A DNA stretch of 51,760 bases, taken from Psychrobacter sp. bablab_jr014 (GTDB lineage: Bacteria > Pseudomonadota > Gammaproteobacteria > Pseudomonadales > Moraxellaceae). The notes beneath the pieces are model-generated. The model worked only from the letters and a program-made list of their open reading frames with translations, did not search any database and was not told the origin of the DNA. Both the position numbers and the translations under genes were made by a program. Shown here one piece after another: positions 31,935 to 42,008 of this stretch (position 1 is its first letter; each line of letters starts with the position of its first letter). Where the stretch lies: the NCBI RefSeq assembly GCF_016464015.1, contig NZ_JACDXT010000020.1, forward strand, positions 1-51,760, read 5' to 3'.

Positions 31935-33038
31935 ATGATGCACTCACATCCTCACACCGAACCCACCGAGCCGCGCTCAGACGCTGAGGCATCGGCGGTC
32001 ACTGATACCGCTGACCATGCTGGTGGCAGCAGTGAGCGTGTCATCAACTACCCTACGCCTGAATGGAAAAATTTCGGCGCGCACAATTGGTGGGCGTCGG
32101 ATTTAAGCGACCATCTGTATCAGACGATGATTGACATTGGCGATAACATTGAGCTGTGTGTCGAAGCGGGTGGCAATCCGAACAACCCCCCACTACTGAT
32201 GGTAATGGGACTTGGCTCACAGATGGTCTTTTGGCCAGATGGCTTTATCAAGCGCTTGATTGACGCAGGCTTTTTCATCATCCGCTTTGACAATCGTGAC
32301 ATCGGTCTGTCCTCCAAGGTACAAATTGATGGCCTACCGCGTATCAGTCAGTTAAAAATGATGCTGCGTTTGCAAACAGGCTTATCGAACAAATCTGAGC
32401 CTGTCGCGTACAACTTGACCGATATGGCTGAAGACACCGTGCGCCTGATTAAGGCTTTAAACCTTGGCAGCACGCATTTAATGGGTGCGTCCATGGGTGG
32501 TATGATTGCACAAATTGTCGCAGCCCGTTACCCAAGTTTGGTGCAGCGTATGGCGCTCCTATTTACCACCACCAACCGCGCCTTTTTAAGTCCACCGCGC
32601 CCGCGTCAGCTCTATACACTGATTAATCGCCCTGAAAGCCATTCTGAGCGCGACATTGTCCGCCATAGCGTGTGGTTTATGAAGACGGTCGGCACGCCTG
32701 GGCACGTCAATGTGCGTACAGTGCGCGAGATTGCCAAACTGCGCTATCAGCGCAACTTTCATCCGCTTGGCACCGTCCAGCAGCTCAATGCGATTTTGTC
32801 CTCTGGCTCTATTGCGCGCTTTAGTAAGCAAGTCAAAGCGCCAACCATCGTCATTCATGGTAGCGCAGATGGTCTACTGCCTGCCTCACAAGGGCGCGTG
32901 GTCGCTAAGACCATTCCGAATGCCAGCTTTCACCTTATCGAAGGTATGGCACACGACATTCCGACCTATTATCAGCCGTATTTGGTGACTTTGATTAAAA
33001 ATCACTTACTGGGTAATGCATCACACGATGATAAATAA
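31935..33038 (+). CDS. Alpha/beta-hydrolase, esterase-like (367 aa)
   Basis: This serine hydrolase has the nucleophile elbow GASMGG (Ser-186), an oxyanion region LLMVMGLGSQMVFW, the phrase FFIIRFDNRDIGLSS, a likely catalytic Asp in GSADGLLPASQG and a His in EGMAHDIPTYY. The N-terminal ~35 residues are His/Glu/Pro/Thr-rich and look disordered. There is no signal peptide. It resembles aclacinomycin-methylesterase-like bacterial hydrolases; the substrate is unknown. It probably shares a transcript with rubredoxin and ends at a compact terminator. Confidence 0.85.
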   Translation: MMHSHPHTEPTEPRSDAEASAVTDTADHAGGSSERVINYPTPEWKNFGAHNWWASDLSDHLYQTMIDIGDNIELCVEAGGNPNNPPLLMVMGLGSQMVFWPDGFIKRLIDAGFFIIRFDNRDIGLSSKVQIDGLPRISQLKMMLRLQTGLSNKSEPVAYNLTDMAEDTVRLIKALNLGSTHLMGASMGGMIAQIVAARYPSLVQRMALLFTTTNRAFLSPPRPRQLYTLINRPESHSERDIVRHSVWFMKTVGTPGHVNVRTVREIAKLRYQRNFHPLGTVQQLNAILSSGSIARFSKQVKAPTIVIHGSADGLLPASQGRVVAKTIPNASFHLIEGMAHDIPTYYQPYLVTLIKNHLLGNASHDDK

Positions 33039-33064
33039 GAGACGCATTGATGTCTCTTTTTTTG
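33037..33064 (+). terminator. Rho-independent terminator after the hydrolase gene
   Basis: A 7-bp stem AAGAGAC/GTCTCTT with an 8-base loop is followed by a T-run. The stem begins within the stop codon of the hydrolase. It also lies at the end of the convergent WG-repeat gene. Confidence 0.8.
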
Positions 33065-33083
33065 TCTCAAACCGTGATCGCTA

Positions 33084-34160
33084 TTAAGATGGGCACGGTA
33101 GCGTAACATTGGCTGTGTTGATACATAGGCGCTCGCCTTTATCCGACATCCCGACCCATGCCACACCGTTTTTAAATGTCCATGCAGGCGGCTCATCATT
33201 GTTTGCGCGATTTAAGCGCGCATCGTCATGGTAATCAAACGGAATGACCACATTCCCGCCCAAATCTAAAAACCCCCACGTATTTTCAATACGCACGGCC
33301 GCCAGCCCTTCTGAAAATGGACGCACTTCATCAAACGAATAGGTAATCATAATCACCCCGTACTTATCAACAAAGCCCCAAAGCCCATCTTGTTGATGCG
33401 CGATTAAGGTAGTGAACGGCTCGCGCTTTGGTTCAGATGTGTTGACAGTGGTATTTACAGCGGTACTTTGCGGCGGGTCTCGGCGGCTATCTTGCGAGAT
33501 ACTGTTTTTCGATGTGCTGTTTTGTAGGGTATTGCTTGTGGTTGGGCTGTCTTGATTACTGGCTGTTTTGGGCGCAGCAGGTTCAGAGGCGATGGTATTG
33601 CCGCTGGTATCGACATTACGGCTGCCTTGACGGCTCTCAATACGCGCCACACCGCTACGGTAGTTGGTAATGTTGGTGATACTGCCAGAAAAAGGGACGA
33701 TAGTGCCATTATTGGTATCAATCACGCCATATTGCCCGCCTTTTTTAACCACAATACGGTTTTCTGATGCCGCGCGCGCCCACTCTGCGCCGCCCATTTG
33801 GTCATAGATGGGCGCAACCACTTCACGTCCTTGCAGATTAATATAACCCACGCGACTGTTTTTGAGTACGGGCATCACGCCTGAGGCAATTTTATCCGCG
33901 GCGACCGTCTGATAAGCGGTCAAATTCACCACAGGCTTGCCTTTATTGTTAATCAAAGCCACAGGTTCACCATAGTCTTTAACTGCCAAAAACAGCCCGC
34001 TATTTGGCGTACATGAGACATTTTTATAGTAGCTTTTGGGCAGCTTACAACCAGCTGCCTGCGCGGACGTGCCAGCGAGCATCCCTACCGCACATACGCT
34101 TGCGATGACAGCGCATTTACCCCAAACAAACACAGTAAACGGACGAATAAACCCTAACAT
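33084..34160 (-). CDS. Exported WG-repeat protein (358 aa)
   Basis: An N-terminal signal peptide with AIASVCAVGMLAGTSAQA cleaves near residue 35. The body contains divergent WG (Trp-Gly) beta repeats, clearest in the C-terminal half (QDGLWGFVDKYGVIMITYSF and NTWGFLDLGGNVVIPFDY), with earlier weaker copies (GYINLQGREVVAP, YGVIDTNNGTIV). A low-complexity Ser/Thr/Asn/Gln linker lies between the two halves (~200-250). WG-repeat domains are found in many exported bacterial proteins of unclear function; a binding role is usual. I choose ATG 34160, which has TTAGGT upstream, over a TTG at 34208. Confidence 0.8.
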   Translation of the reverse strand: MLGFIRPFTVFVWGKCAVIASVCAVGMLAGTSAQAAGCKLPKSYYKNVSCTPNSGLFLAVKDYGEPVALINNKGKPVVNLTAYQTVAADKIASGVMPVLKNSRVGYINLQGREVVAPIYDQMGGAEWARAASENRIVVKKGGQYGVIDTNNGTIVPFSGSITNITNYRSGVARIESRQGSRNVDTSGNTIASEPAAPKTASNQDSPTTSNTLQNSTSKNSISQDSRRDPPQSTAVNTTVNTSEPKREPFTTLIAHQQDGLWGFVDKYGVIMITYSFDEVRPFSEGLAAVRIENTWGFLDLGGNVVIPFDYHDDARLNRANNDEPPAWTFKNGVAWVGMSDKGERLCINTANVTLPCPS

Positions 34161-34377
34161 AGCAAGACCTAAGAAAATAAAAATCAGTGACGACAAAATA
34201 AACGACAAAATTCAGTACATATTGCATAACAACAGTATCACAAAGGTATACCTGCCCCTGATGTCGGTGGTATGCTACCAAAATACACTACCAATACCAA
34301 TAGATAGGCAGGTTGGGCGACAGAAGCACCAAAATGCTGCCTATACGGCTGTCATTTTATAATTAAAAGGATACGCA

Positions 34378-35319
34378 ATGAGCACCACCACTTCTAAGCT
34401 CAGTGCTTCAGGACTGTTACTCGGCTGTATTATTTTCGGCTTGGGCAGTCTTATCGTCGCAAAACTAAGCCTCGGCGGCTGGGCGATGTCGTTTTGGCGC
34501 TTGGCGGTCGCTGGCGTGCTGTTTGCACTGCTGGCGCTACTAAAAAAACAGCGCTTTCCAACGTCCAAAAAAGCCATCTTTTTTGGGCTGTGTTCAGGCG
34601 TATTCTTGGGTTTGGACTTGGCGCTATGGCACGAGAGTATCTACGCGGTCGGCCCTGGTATCTCAACGCTATTAAACAGTCTGCAGATTTTCTTTTTGGC
34701 CTTGATTGGCTTTGTTTGGTTTTCTGAGCGTCAAACTATTTTGCAGCTGGTCGGCTTGTGCTTGGCATTGTTTGGCGTGATGCTGATTGGCAGCCCTGAA
34801 TTTGGACATAATACCAATGCCGCGTGGGGTTTTATTACAGGCATTACCTCAGGTGCGATGCTCGCAGCTTCCATGACCTTTATCAAAAAGACGCACGATG
34901 TCGAACCGACTCCTATTTTGCCGCTCATGACCTTGGTCAGTATTGGTGGTGTGGTCGCGATGATTGTGCCAATGCTGATACTCGATAACGGACAGATACT
35001 ACCGACTTCATGGGCTGAGGTATTTTGGATTTTTATCTACGGCTCAGTGATGCAATGTCTCGCATGGGGACTGATTGCATACTTTATCCCGCGTTTGTCT
35101 TTGGCAGTGACAGGGCTGCTGCTGCTTAGTGAGCCAGTCGCCGCCCTATTGATTGATTATTTGTGGTTGGATAAGCCCATTACAGGTATGCAGTGGCTGG
35201 GGGCGGCGTTTACGATGCTTGCTATTTATCTTGGCACCATGAAACCCAAAAATCGCACCCTGCGCCGTTATCGGTTTTTTGCACGGTTTTATAAAAAATC
35301 GTCCCACACTACCGATTAA
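34378..35319 (+). CDS. EamA-family (DMT) transporter (313 aa)
   Basis: This inner-membrane permease has ten predicted helices and two EamA repeats. The C-terminal repeat has PRLSLAVTGLLLLSEPVAALLIDYLWL followed by a basic tail. The substrate is unknown; relatives export amino acids or metabolites. The ATG follows AAAAGGAT. It is monocistronic and convergent with the NCS2 permease. Confidence 0.87.
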   Translation: MSTTTSKLSASGLLLGCIIFGLGSLIVAKLSLGGWAMSFWRLAVAGVLFALLALLKKQRFPTSKKAIFFGLCSGVFLGLDLALWHESIYAVGPGISTLLNSLQIFFLALIGFVWFSERQTILQLVGLCLALFGVMLIGSPEFGHNTNAAWGFITGITSGAMLAASMTFIKKTHDVEPTPILPLMTLVSIGGVVAMIVPMLILDNGQILPTSWAEVFWIFIYGSVMQCLAWGLIAYFIPRLSLAVTGLLLLSEPVAALLIDYLWLDKPITGMQWLGAAFTMLAIYLGTMKPKNRTLRRYRFFARFYKKSSHTTD

Positions 35320-35337
35320 GAAATAATTTATTTGTTG

Positions 35338-36693
35338 TTAATCGTCCTTTTGCAATGAAAACAATGCATTTAGGACGATGGCGGCAAGTGTCGCTGTACC
35401 AATACCACCCAAGTCAAACCCGCCTATATGCAGGCTTAGATTGCCCGTACCCATAATCACAGGAATACCTGCGATAATCAGATTGCTGTTTTTACTAAAG
35501 TCGATGTGGCTGTCGAGCCAGATTTTGACCCCAGCGACTGCAATCAGACCAAACACCACCATCGACGCACCGCCAAGTAATGGGCTGGGAATGGTCTGAA
35601 TCAGTGCGCCAAACTTTGGTGACAAGCCGAGCAAAATCGCCACTAAGCCCGCCATTACAAAAATGGTGGTGCTATACACCTTAGTCACTGCCATCACGCC
35701 AATATTTTCTGCATACGTGGTCACACCTGTACCGCCAAACCCTGCCGAAAATGTGGTCGCAAGTCCATCCGCCAAAAAGGCACGCCCCATATAAGGTGTC
35801 ACGCGCGCGCGGGTCATGCTCTCTACCGCCTTAAAATGCCCCAAATTTTCGGCAATCAAAATAAAGGCAATCGGTGCAATCATCACGATGGCATCTCTAT
35901 CAAACACAGGGGTATGAATGCTTGGCAAACCCAGCCAAGACGCCGCAGTCACGCCACTAAAATCAATCGGCGCGCCCAAGCCCATGACATTGGTGAGCAC
36001 AAAATACACGATATACGCCAGCATCAAACCCACAAGCAACAGCAAGCGGCGCAGCATCCCACGTGTAAAGACGGCGACAAAGCTGATCATTAATGTGGTC
36101 ATGGTCGCAATCCACGCATCGAACTGATTGCCCATCACGCCTTGAATGGTCACAGGCGCAAGGTTCAGACCAATAATCATCACGATAGCACCCGTGACTA
36201 CAGGCGGCATCAAACGCTCAATCCAGCCAGTGCCTGTCTTCATGACCAAAAGCCCAACGAGTGCGTAGAGCATCCCACACGCCATGATACCGCCGAGAGC
36301 GACATTCAGATTGGCATTTGCGCCTGTGCCAGCGTAGGCCGTTACAGCGATAACAGGAGCAATAAAGGCAAAGCTTGAGCCAAGATAGCTGGGCATACGC
36401 CCACCTGTTATCACAAAAAACAGTAGCGTACAGATACCTGACATTAAAATGGCTAAATTGGGATCAAAACCCATCAGTAGCGGCGCAAGTACCGTCGCGC
36501 CAAACATCGCAAAAGTGTGCTGCACACCAAGCAAGACACTTTTACCTGCTGGCAGATACTCATTAATACCTACAGGATGCTGATTGAGATCACCTGCAAA
36601 TGGCCGCCACGTTGGAAACCAGCGATCATTGTCAAAGTCAGGATTAGATGCGGTGGTTTCAGAAACGGGTGGCTTGGAAGCATGAAGGGTCAT
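35338..36693 (-). CDS. NCS2-family uracil/xanthine permease, RutG-like (451 aa)
   Basis: This nucleobase:cation symporter has about 12-14 helices. Key stretches are GVQHTFAMFGATVLAPLLMG, MPSYLGSSFAFI, the substrate-site ILIAENLGHFKA with its Glu, and FGGTGVTTYAENIGVMAVTKVYST. The TTYAENIGVMA form resembles the pyrimidine permease RutG more than UraA (TTYGEN). There are no rut catabolic genes nearby, so the substrate remains open between uracil, thymine and xanthine. I choose ATG 36693 with AGGA upstream, not the GTG thirty bases earlier. Confidence 0.85.
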   Translation of the reverse strand: MTLHASKPPVSETTASNPDFDNDRWFPTWRPFAGDLNQHPVGINEYLPAGKSVLLGVQHTFAMFGATVLAPLLMGFDPNLAILMSGICTLLFFVITGGRMPSYLGSSFAFIAPVIAVTAYAGTGANANLNVALGGIMACGMLYALVGLLVMKTGTGWIERLMPPVVTGAIVMIIGLNLAPVTIQGVMGNQFDAWIATMTTLMISFVAVFTRGMLRRLLLLVGLMLAYIVYFVLTNVMGLGAPIDFSGVTAASWLGLPSIHTPVFDRDAIVMIAPIAFILIAENLGHFKAVESMTRARVTPYMGRAFLADGLATTFSAGFGGTGVTTYAENIGVMAVTKVYSTTIFVMAGLVAILLGLSPKFGALIQTIPSPLLGGASMVVFGLIAVAGVKIWLDSHIDFSKNSNLIIAGIPVIMGTGNLSLHIGGFDLGGIGTATLAAIVLNALFSLQKDD

Positions 36694-37061
36694 ACGCACA
36701 TATCCTATGGTAGTTAAAGACACTGATGCTTATAAAGCAAAGACTGAGCTTCAAGCCAAGAGTGCCTAAAAATCAAAGAGGGGGAGTTGTGACAATATAA
36801 ACGAGCGATTGGATCGAAACCTCAAAACACGGCAAAAGTCGCGATTCAATTACATAAAGTTACACAAAGAAAGCTGGCGTGCATCATAGCCGAATTTACC
36901 CATAAAAAAAAGCGCTTATTCCCAACAGCCCTTTACGCACATGTATAGACAATACTATAGACAGCAGTCCAATTATCTTTTATTCTGCACGCATAAACCG
37001 CCCTTCGATGAGCACAGACGCTCGGCCCTCTGTGGGCATCATATGGATTGACAGGATTATT
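36694..37061. other. 368-bp spacer between divergent NCS2 permease and sdaA
   Basis: An AT-rich region holds both promoters. An A-run followed by GCGCTT (36904-36917) lacks a matching arm. No reliable promoter, riboswitch or ORF was found. The open frame that begins at 37008 is a likely upstream extension of sdaA. Confidence 0.4.
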
Positions 37062-38507
37062 ATGATTAGTATTTTTGATTTATTCAAAATCGGTATCGGC
37101 CCTTCTAGCTCGCATACCGTCGGACCTATGGTTGCCGCCCAGCAGTTTTTACAAAGCTACCGCGAGCAGCATGACCTAAGCAATGTGGTCAGCATCGATA
37201 TTGACCTTTATGGCTCTTTAGCAGCAACTGGTGAAGGACACGCAACCGACACTGCCATTTTACTGGGTTTACTGGGGCATACACCTGAATATATCGACAC
37301 GCGTGAATGTGCCAATTATCTGCGCCCGATTATGGACGAGCAGCGTTTGGCTTTGGCGGGCGAGCACATTATTGATTTTGACACCAAGACACACATTCAT
37401 TGGCACCCTGACACCGTGCTGCCCTATCATCCTAATGCCTTAAGCATTGCTGCAACGACGCAAAGCGGCGATACCTATACGCAGACCTACTACTCTATTG
37501 GTGGTGGCTTTGTTATCAATCAAGATGACGCCACACATCCCGATACCGACCCTGCCAGCCCAACGATTGACAATCCACCCTACCCATTTACCAATGCTGC
37601 TGACTTATTGACCATGTGTCAAAGCGAAAACCTCAGCATCAGTGAGGTTGTGCTGGCAAATGAATGCCACTACCGCGAAATAGAAACCGTCTACCGATAC
37701 CTTGACCGTATTTGGGTGGTGATGCAAGATTGTGTTTCTGCTGGCTGCCAACAAGATGGTATTCTGCCTGGTGGACTGTCGGTCAAACGCCGTGCTAAGG
37801 CACTACATGAGCAGCTTTTGTACGAGGCCAGCCAGCCTGATGCCAAAGACAAGGTGGGTGCAGACAAGCTTGCGGCGATGGACTGGGTCGATCTCTACGC
37901 GCTCGCGGTCAATGAAGAAAACGCCAATGGCGGCAAAATCGTCACCGCTCCGACCAATGGCGCAGCGGGCATCATCCCTGCCGTTTTGCATTATTACCGT
38001 GATTTTTTGCCGAACTATGACATTCAGGGCGTACGCAAGTTTTTGTTAACCGCAGCCGCAATTGGCAGCTTGATTAAACAAAATGCCTCTATCTCAGGTG
38101 CTGAAGTCGGCTGTCAAGGCGAAGTCGGCTCAGCCTGTGCGATGGCAGCCGCGGCGCTCGCCGAAATTATGGGTGGCTCGCCAGCACAGTGCCTAAACGC
38201 TGCCGAAATCGGTATTGAGCACAATTTGGGATTAACCTGCGACCCTGTGGCGGGTTTGGTACAAGTGCCCTGTATTGAACGCAACGCTATGGCCTCTATC
38301 AAAGCCATCAACGCCGCACGTCTTGCCTATCGTGGTGATGGGCAGCACTTTGTGTCGCTCGACAAAGTCATCGAAACCATGAAACAGACGGGCGCTGATA
38401 TGTTGGATAAATACAAAGAAACCGCACGTGGCGGCTTGGCAGTTTATGCCAACACCCATATCCCAACCGTGCAGCATGGCGTTAGTGTCAACTACAGCCA
38501 GTGCTAA
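37062..38507 (+). CDS. sdaA: L-serine dehydratase, iron-sulfur type (SdaA, 481 aa)
   Basis: This enzyme deaminates L-serine to pyruvate and ammonia using a [4Fe-4S] cluster. The N-terminal beta part starts [19 protein letters not shown], the hallmark of single-chain SdaA. The alpha part has [38 protein letters not shown] and [15 protein letters not shown], with the cluster cysteines in the last two. Length is normal (~455-485). The ATG at 37062 has AGGA upstream; an earlier ATG at 37008 adds 18 atypical residues. It is followed by a palindromic element and a strong terminator. Confidence 0.93.
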   Translation: MISIFDLFKIGIGPSSSHTVGPMVAAQQFLQSYREQHDLSNVVSIDIDLYGSLAATGEGHATDTAILLGLLGHTPEYIDTRECANYLRPIMDEQRLALAGEHIIDFDTKTHIHWHPDTVLPYHPNALSIAATTQSGDTYTQTYYSIGGGFVINQDDATHPDTDPASPTIDNPPYPFTNAADLLTMCQSENLSISEVVLANECHYREIETVYRYLDRIWVVMQDCVSAGCQQDGILPGGLSVKRRAKALHEQLLYEASQPDAKDKVGADKLAAMDWVDLYALAVNEENANGGKIVTAPTNGAAGIIPAVLHYYRDFLPNYDIQGVRKFLLTAAAIGSLIKQNASISGAEVGCQGEVGSACAMAAAALAEIMGGSPAQCLNAAEIGIEHNLGLTCDPVAGLVQVPCIERNAMASIKAINAARLAYRGDGQHFVSLDKVIETMKQTGADMLDKYKETARGGLAVYANTHIPTVQHGVSVNYSQC

Positions 38508-38519
38508 TTGCTACTGCGT

Positions 38520-38665
38520 TATAGTCAAGTCAATTTAAAATGATACAGCGAGATTAAAGGCTATTTTTCGCAGCCTCTGGAGACGAAGTCACAGCAAGCA
38601 AGGAAAATAGTATTTAATCGAGTGTGTTTGTGATGCTATATCAGTTTTATTTGAGATTTACTATA
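38520..38665. repeat. 146-bp MITE-like element containing palindromic repeat copy B
   Basis: The left end (38520-38550) and the reverse complement of the right end (38635-38665) align over ~31 bases. Both begin TATAGT and share TCAA, AAA and TGATA blocks. The edges TATAGT...ACTATA could reflect insertion at a TA dinucleotide. The middle (38552-38620) matches the repeat at 22289-22353 in reverse orientation, with a 35-bp stretch from TTTTTCGCAGCC to CAGCAAGC differing at one base. No ORF is present. It begins 13 bases past the sdaA stop. Confidence 0.65.
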
Positions 38666-38684
38666 TTTAATCCTTGATCATAAA

Positions 38685-38716
38685 AAAAGCCCAAGCAAAT
38701 CAATGCTTGGGCTTTT
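38685..38716. terminator. Bidirectional terminator (sdaA / lipoprotein gene)
   Basis: A perfect 13-bp stem AAAAGCCCAAGCA/TGCTTGGGCTTTT with a 6-base loop has flanking A- and T-runs that make it usable in both directions. Confidence 0.9.
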
Positions 38717-38759
38717 ATTTGACTGTCACTAAAGCAAAATTCTTGCCTTTAATAATTAC

Positions 38760-39158
38760 TTATTCAGGCGTTTTTGAAATTACTTCGTTGAGTGTCCACA
38801 CAGGGCGTACGGTGTTGGTCGTTTCGTCCATAACCGCATCTTGACGCACATCTAGGACATAGCGGTAGTTTGGCTCATAGGTGAAGCCTTGGATATTACC
38901 GTTTAGCGTATTATAGTTTTTCTGATACGTCTGACGATACTGTATACATTCTGACTCAGTTTTCACACCTGTCATGGTGGTGTATTCACATACTGCCTTG
39001 CGTGGCGCAATCTCTACCTCAAAGCTTGGAATATTCACAACTTTGACGCTCATTGGTTGACCATCAACCACCATGGTGCGCTCATCGTTCATATCCATCG
39101 TTGAACAGCCTGCTAGGGCAAAGGTGGTCATCATCGCGGCTACTGCTAATTTTTTCAT
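38760..39158 (-). CDS. Small hypothetical lipoprotein (132 aa)
   Basis: The signal peptide MKKLAVAAMMTTFALAGC ends in the lipobox LAGC, with lipidation at Cys-18. The mature ~115 residues include three further cysteines, KAVCEYTTM, SECIQYRQTYQ, and a beta-rich C-terminus. I do not recognise a family. An outer-membrane lipoprotein is likely since Ser follows the Cys and no Asp is present at +2. It is monocistronic, ending at a strong shared terminator. The mRNA carries GAGGATA before the ATG. Confidence 0.8.
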   Translation of the reverse strand: MKKLAVAAMMTTFALAGCSTMDMNDERTMVVDGQPMSVKVVNIPSFEVEIAPRKAVCEYTTMTGVKTESECIQYRQTYQKNYNTLNGNIQGFTYEPNYRYVLDVRQDAVMDETTNTVRPVWTLNEVISKTPE

Positions 39159-39568
39159 TGTATTATCCTCAGTTTATAATATAAGTCACCCGCCTGACTC
39201 ATTCTCTTTGGGTTAAAAGATAGCGTGTTTACACAAAGCTTTTAACGCGGTTTGCTGGCGAGCATTTTGTTATTGCAGCTGTCGTGCTGCTTATTTTTTA
39301 TTGCAGATGCGGCATCGGCTGAGCATCAAGAAAGAAAGTGACTCAGTTGCGCCGCTGGATCTAGTATAGGGCGCGCAAAACCTATCGCTCTATGGCGGCT
39401 TTGTAACTTCACGTCAGTATTTGCAACACGTGTTAATCAACGGTACGCTGTCAAAGGCTAAAAAAAATAAAAAATTGCCAATAAAACGCTTTTTTAAGTA
39501 CAAAAAAAGGCAGGTAATCTCCCGCCTTTTTTGTCTTTCTAATTGTTTTGTCTACACTGCGTTACCCA
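39159..39568. other. 410-bp intergenic region with argJ terminator
   Basis: Upstream half: probable promoter for the lipoprotein gene (minus strand). The part near 39480-39535 is poly-A/T rich and holds the hairpin listed separately. I see no ORF, repeat or RNA gene in the remainder. Confidence 0.5.
39503..39532 (-). terminator. Rho-independent terminator after argJ
   Basis: The stem AAAAAAGGC/GCCTTTTTT, with two further G-C pairs after one mismatch and a short loop, gives a U-run in the minus-strand mRNA. It is 37 bases past the argJ stop. Confidence 0.8.
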
Positions 39569-40792
39569 TCAGCTGCGGTAGTCGGCGTTGATTTTGACAT
39601 AGTCGTACGACAAGTCACAAGTATATACCGTATCGCTAGCATCGCCACGCGCAAGGTCGATATGTACGGTGATTTCAGGACGGCTCATGACTGCTGCGCC
39701 CTGCTCTTCGGTGTACTCTGACGCAAGACCACCTTTTTGACAAATCAAGACGTCATCGAGTGATACATTGACTTGTTCGGTGTCTAGCTCAGGCACGCCC
39801 GCGTAACCGACTGCGGCAAGCAAGCGTCCCCAATTGGCATCACTGGCAAAAAATGCCGTCTTCACCAGTGGAGAATGCGCTACCGCATACGCCACATCGC
39901 AGCATTCTTCGGTAGTTTTGCCGCCTGTGACTTTGACAGTGATAAACTTTGTCGCCCCTTCACCATCACGGACAATCAGCTGCGCCAAGCGCACAAACAC
40001 ACGCGATAACGCATCAAACAGCGCCTGATAATGCGGATGCTCAGGGCTGTCGATAATGTCATCACTTGCCTTGCCTGTCGCCATCAGCAAGCAGCAATCA
40101 TTGGTCGAAGTATCGCCATCGACGGTGATGCGGTTAAACGACTGCTCGTTAATCGCGCTCAGCATTTCTTGTAATACGTCGGCAGGAATGTTGGCATCGG
40201 TCGCCACATAGCCGAGCATGGTCGCCATGTTGGGGCGAATCATGCCTGAACCTTTGGAGATACCTGTCACATGATAGCGCGTACCGTCCACTGTTACTTG
40301 CTCACTGGCAAGCTTAGGAATGGTGTCGGTAGTGCGGATGCCGTTTGCTGCTGCAAGCCAGCTGTCGGCAGCTAAGGTGTCCAGCGCCTTATCCAAGCCT
40401 GCAATGATGGCATCGCTGTTTAGTGGCTGGCCGATAACGCCTGTCGAAAATGGCAATACCGCCTCAACGCTGGTGTTGGCTTTTTCTGCCAATGCCTGAC
40501 AGACCGCTTCAGCACGGCGACGACCATCTGCGCCCGTACCTGCATTGGCATTGCCTGTGTTAATCACCAAATAGCGCGGCGCGGCGGTATCAAAGTGCTC
40601 GCGCAAAATACGCACAGGTGCAGCGCAAAACGCATTGGTGGTGGTGACGACTGCCGCTGATGTGCCCTCGGCAAGCTCAAAGACGACCAAATCGTCACGG
40701 TCTTTGTAACGTACGCCAGCAGCCGTCGCGCTTAGGCGAATGCCCTCAATGTCGTAAATCGTCTCAGGTACTGAAATATCACCAACTGCCAT
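39569..40792 (-). CDS. argJ: Glutamate N-acetyltransferase/amino-acid acetyltransferase ArgJ (407 aa)
   Basis: ArgJ recycles the acetyl group from N-acetylornithine to glutamate in arginine synthesis, and bifunctional forms also use acetyl-CoA. The proenzyme cuts itself at the Ala-Thr bond in IRPNMATMLGY, where the Thr becomes the nucleophile. Other family blocks are NAFCAAPVRI, VINTGNANAGTG, DGDTSTNDCCLLMATG and ASDANWGRLLAAVGY. Length (~405) is normal. Cytoplasmic. Downstream of xthA on the same strand with a ~117-base gap. Confidence 0.95.
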   Translation of the reverse strand: MAVGDISVPETIYDIEGIRLSATAAGVRYKDRDDLVVFELAEGTSAAVVTTTNAFCAAPVRILREHFDTAAPRYLVINTGNANAGTGADGRRRAEAVCQALAEKANTSVEAVLPFSTGVIGQPLNSDAIIAGLDKALDTLAADSWLAAANGIRTTDTIPKLASEQVTVDGTRYHVTGISKGSGMIRPNMATMLGYVATDANIPADVLQEMLSAINEQSFNRITVDGDTSTNDCCLLMATGKASDDIIDSPEHPHYQALFDALSRVFVRLAQLIVRDGEGATKFITVKVTGGKTTEECCDVAYAVAHSPLVKTAFFASDANWGRLLAAVGYAGVPELDTEQVNVSLDDVLICQKGGLASEYTEEQGAAVMSRPEITVHIDLARGDASDTVYTCDLSYDYVKINADYRS

Positions 40793-40909
40793 AATGACCT
40801 CTTATTGTTGTTTGCTGTGTTGAATAAAGAGTGAATGTGTCTTTTATCAATCTAAAAATTGCTTAATCTAAAAACGGCTTAACCTAACAGCTGTTCATCT
40901 AAAAACGGC

Positions 40910-41728
40910 TTAATCGAGCTTAAACGCTGACCAAATCGGCGCATGGTCTGAGGGCTTTTCCATCGCACGCAGCGGATAGCTGATGCCTGCATCGACGCAA
41001 TTATCGACCAAATCTTGACTGCATAAAATATGGTCAATACGCAAGCCGCGCTTTGGCTCATCATTAAAGCCGCGACTGCGATAGTCAAACCAGCTAAACA
41101 GCTCGGTGCTGGTCGGATAATGCAGGCGGTACGTGTCGGTCAAATCACGCGACATCAGCGCGTCATACCAAGCACGCTCCTCGGGCAAAAATGAGCATTT
41201 ATTGTTCTTTAACCAGCGTTTGGCATTGGCCTCACCGATACCGATGTCAATATCTTGCGGTGAGATATTCATATCACCCATAATGATAAGCGAGCGTCCT
41301 TCTGCCTTTAGTGTGTCGATATACGCCATTAAATCAGCATAGTACGCGCGCTTCATCGGAAACTTGGTCGGATGGTCAGCGCTCTCGCCTTGCGGAAAAT
41401 AGCCGTTTAACACGTCCACTTCACGCTCGCCAAAGACGTAGCGGGCGTGAATAAAGCGCTTTTGTGCCTCATCGTCATCGCTTGGAAAGCCTTTTTGTAC
41501 AAAAATAGGCGCGGTTTTAGACAATAGTGCCACGCCGTAATGTGCCTTTTGCCCAAAGTATTCTACGTGGTAGCCAAGCCCTTCGACGTCGCTCAGTGGA
41601 AATTGTTCATCGTGAACTTTGGTCTCTTGCAGCCCCATCACATCAGGGTCGATGACATCGCGTACCGCTTCCAGTTGGTGCTGGCGCGCACGGATGCCAT
41701 TAATATTAAAACTGACAAAACGGGTCAT
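40910..41728 (-). CDS. xthA: Exodeoxyribonuclease III XthA (272 aa)
   Basis: This AP endonuclease/3'-5' exonuclease of base-excision repair has the EEP fold. Seen: [35 protein letters not shown] (catalytic Glu), [28 protein letters not shown] and the final PSDHAPIW (catalytic His/Asp). Length ~270 is normal. It is divergent from the thioesterase gene at 42009 with a 280-bp AT-rich spacer in between, in which no clear promoter elements were picked. Confidence 0.95.
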   Translation of the reverse strand: MTRFVSFNINGIRARQHQLEAVRDVIDPDVMGLQETKVHDEQFPLSDVEGLGYHVEYFGQKAHYGVALLSKTAPIFVQKGFPSDDDEAQKRFIHARYVFGEREVDVLNGYFPQGESADHPTKFPMKRAYYADLMAYIDTLKAEGRSLIIMGDMNISPQDIDIGIGEANAKRWLKNNKCSFLPEERAWYDALMSRDLTDTYRLHYPTSTELFSWFDYRSRGFNDEPKRGLRIDHILCSQDLVDNCVDAGISYPLRAMEKPSDHAPIWSAFKLD

Positions 41729-42008
41729 AAATCATCCTATAAGTCATGGTAAATGGATTGTATTGCAAATCAGTGATTGGGTACTTGCCTTTGTGTGTTA
41801 ACGCTTAAGCCACGACCGTTGGCAATAGTGCGGCTATCTTGTTCTAATAAGGGCTGCTATGATTCAGTGCGCGCTGTCTTTTATGCTTGATATTTGTTTT
41901 TATTGACGCCGTTTTATTGACATCATTTTTAATCACTATTAAAAATAATACACGCCCAGCGCCCGACTTTTTAACCATTCATGTTTATAACAATATACCG
42001 AGTGTTTT

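Noticed and set aside
36904..36960. A-run plus GCGCTT resembling half of a terminator before sdaA
   Set aside because: No complementary arm is found within a workable distance.
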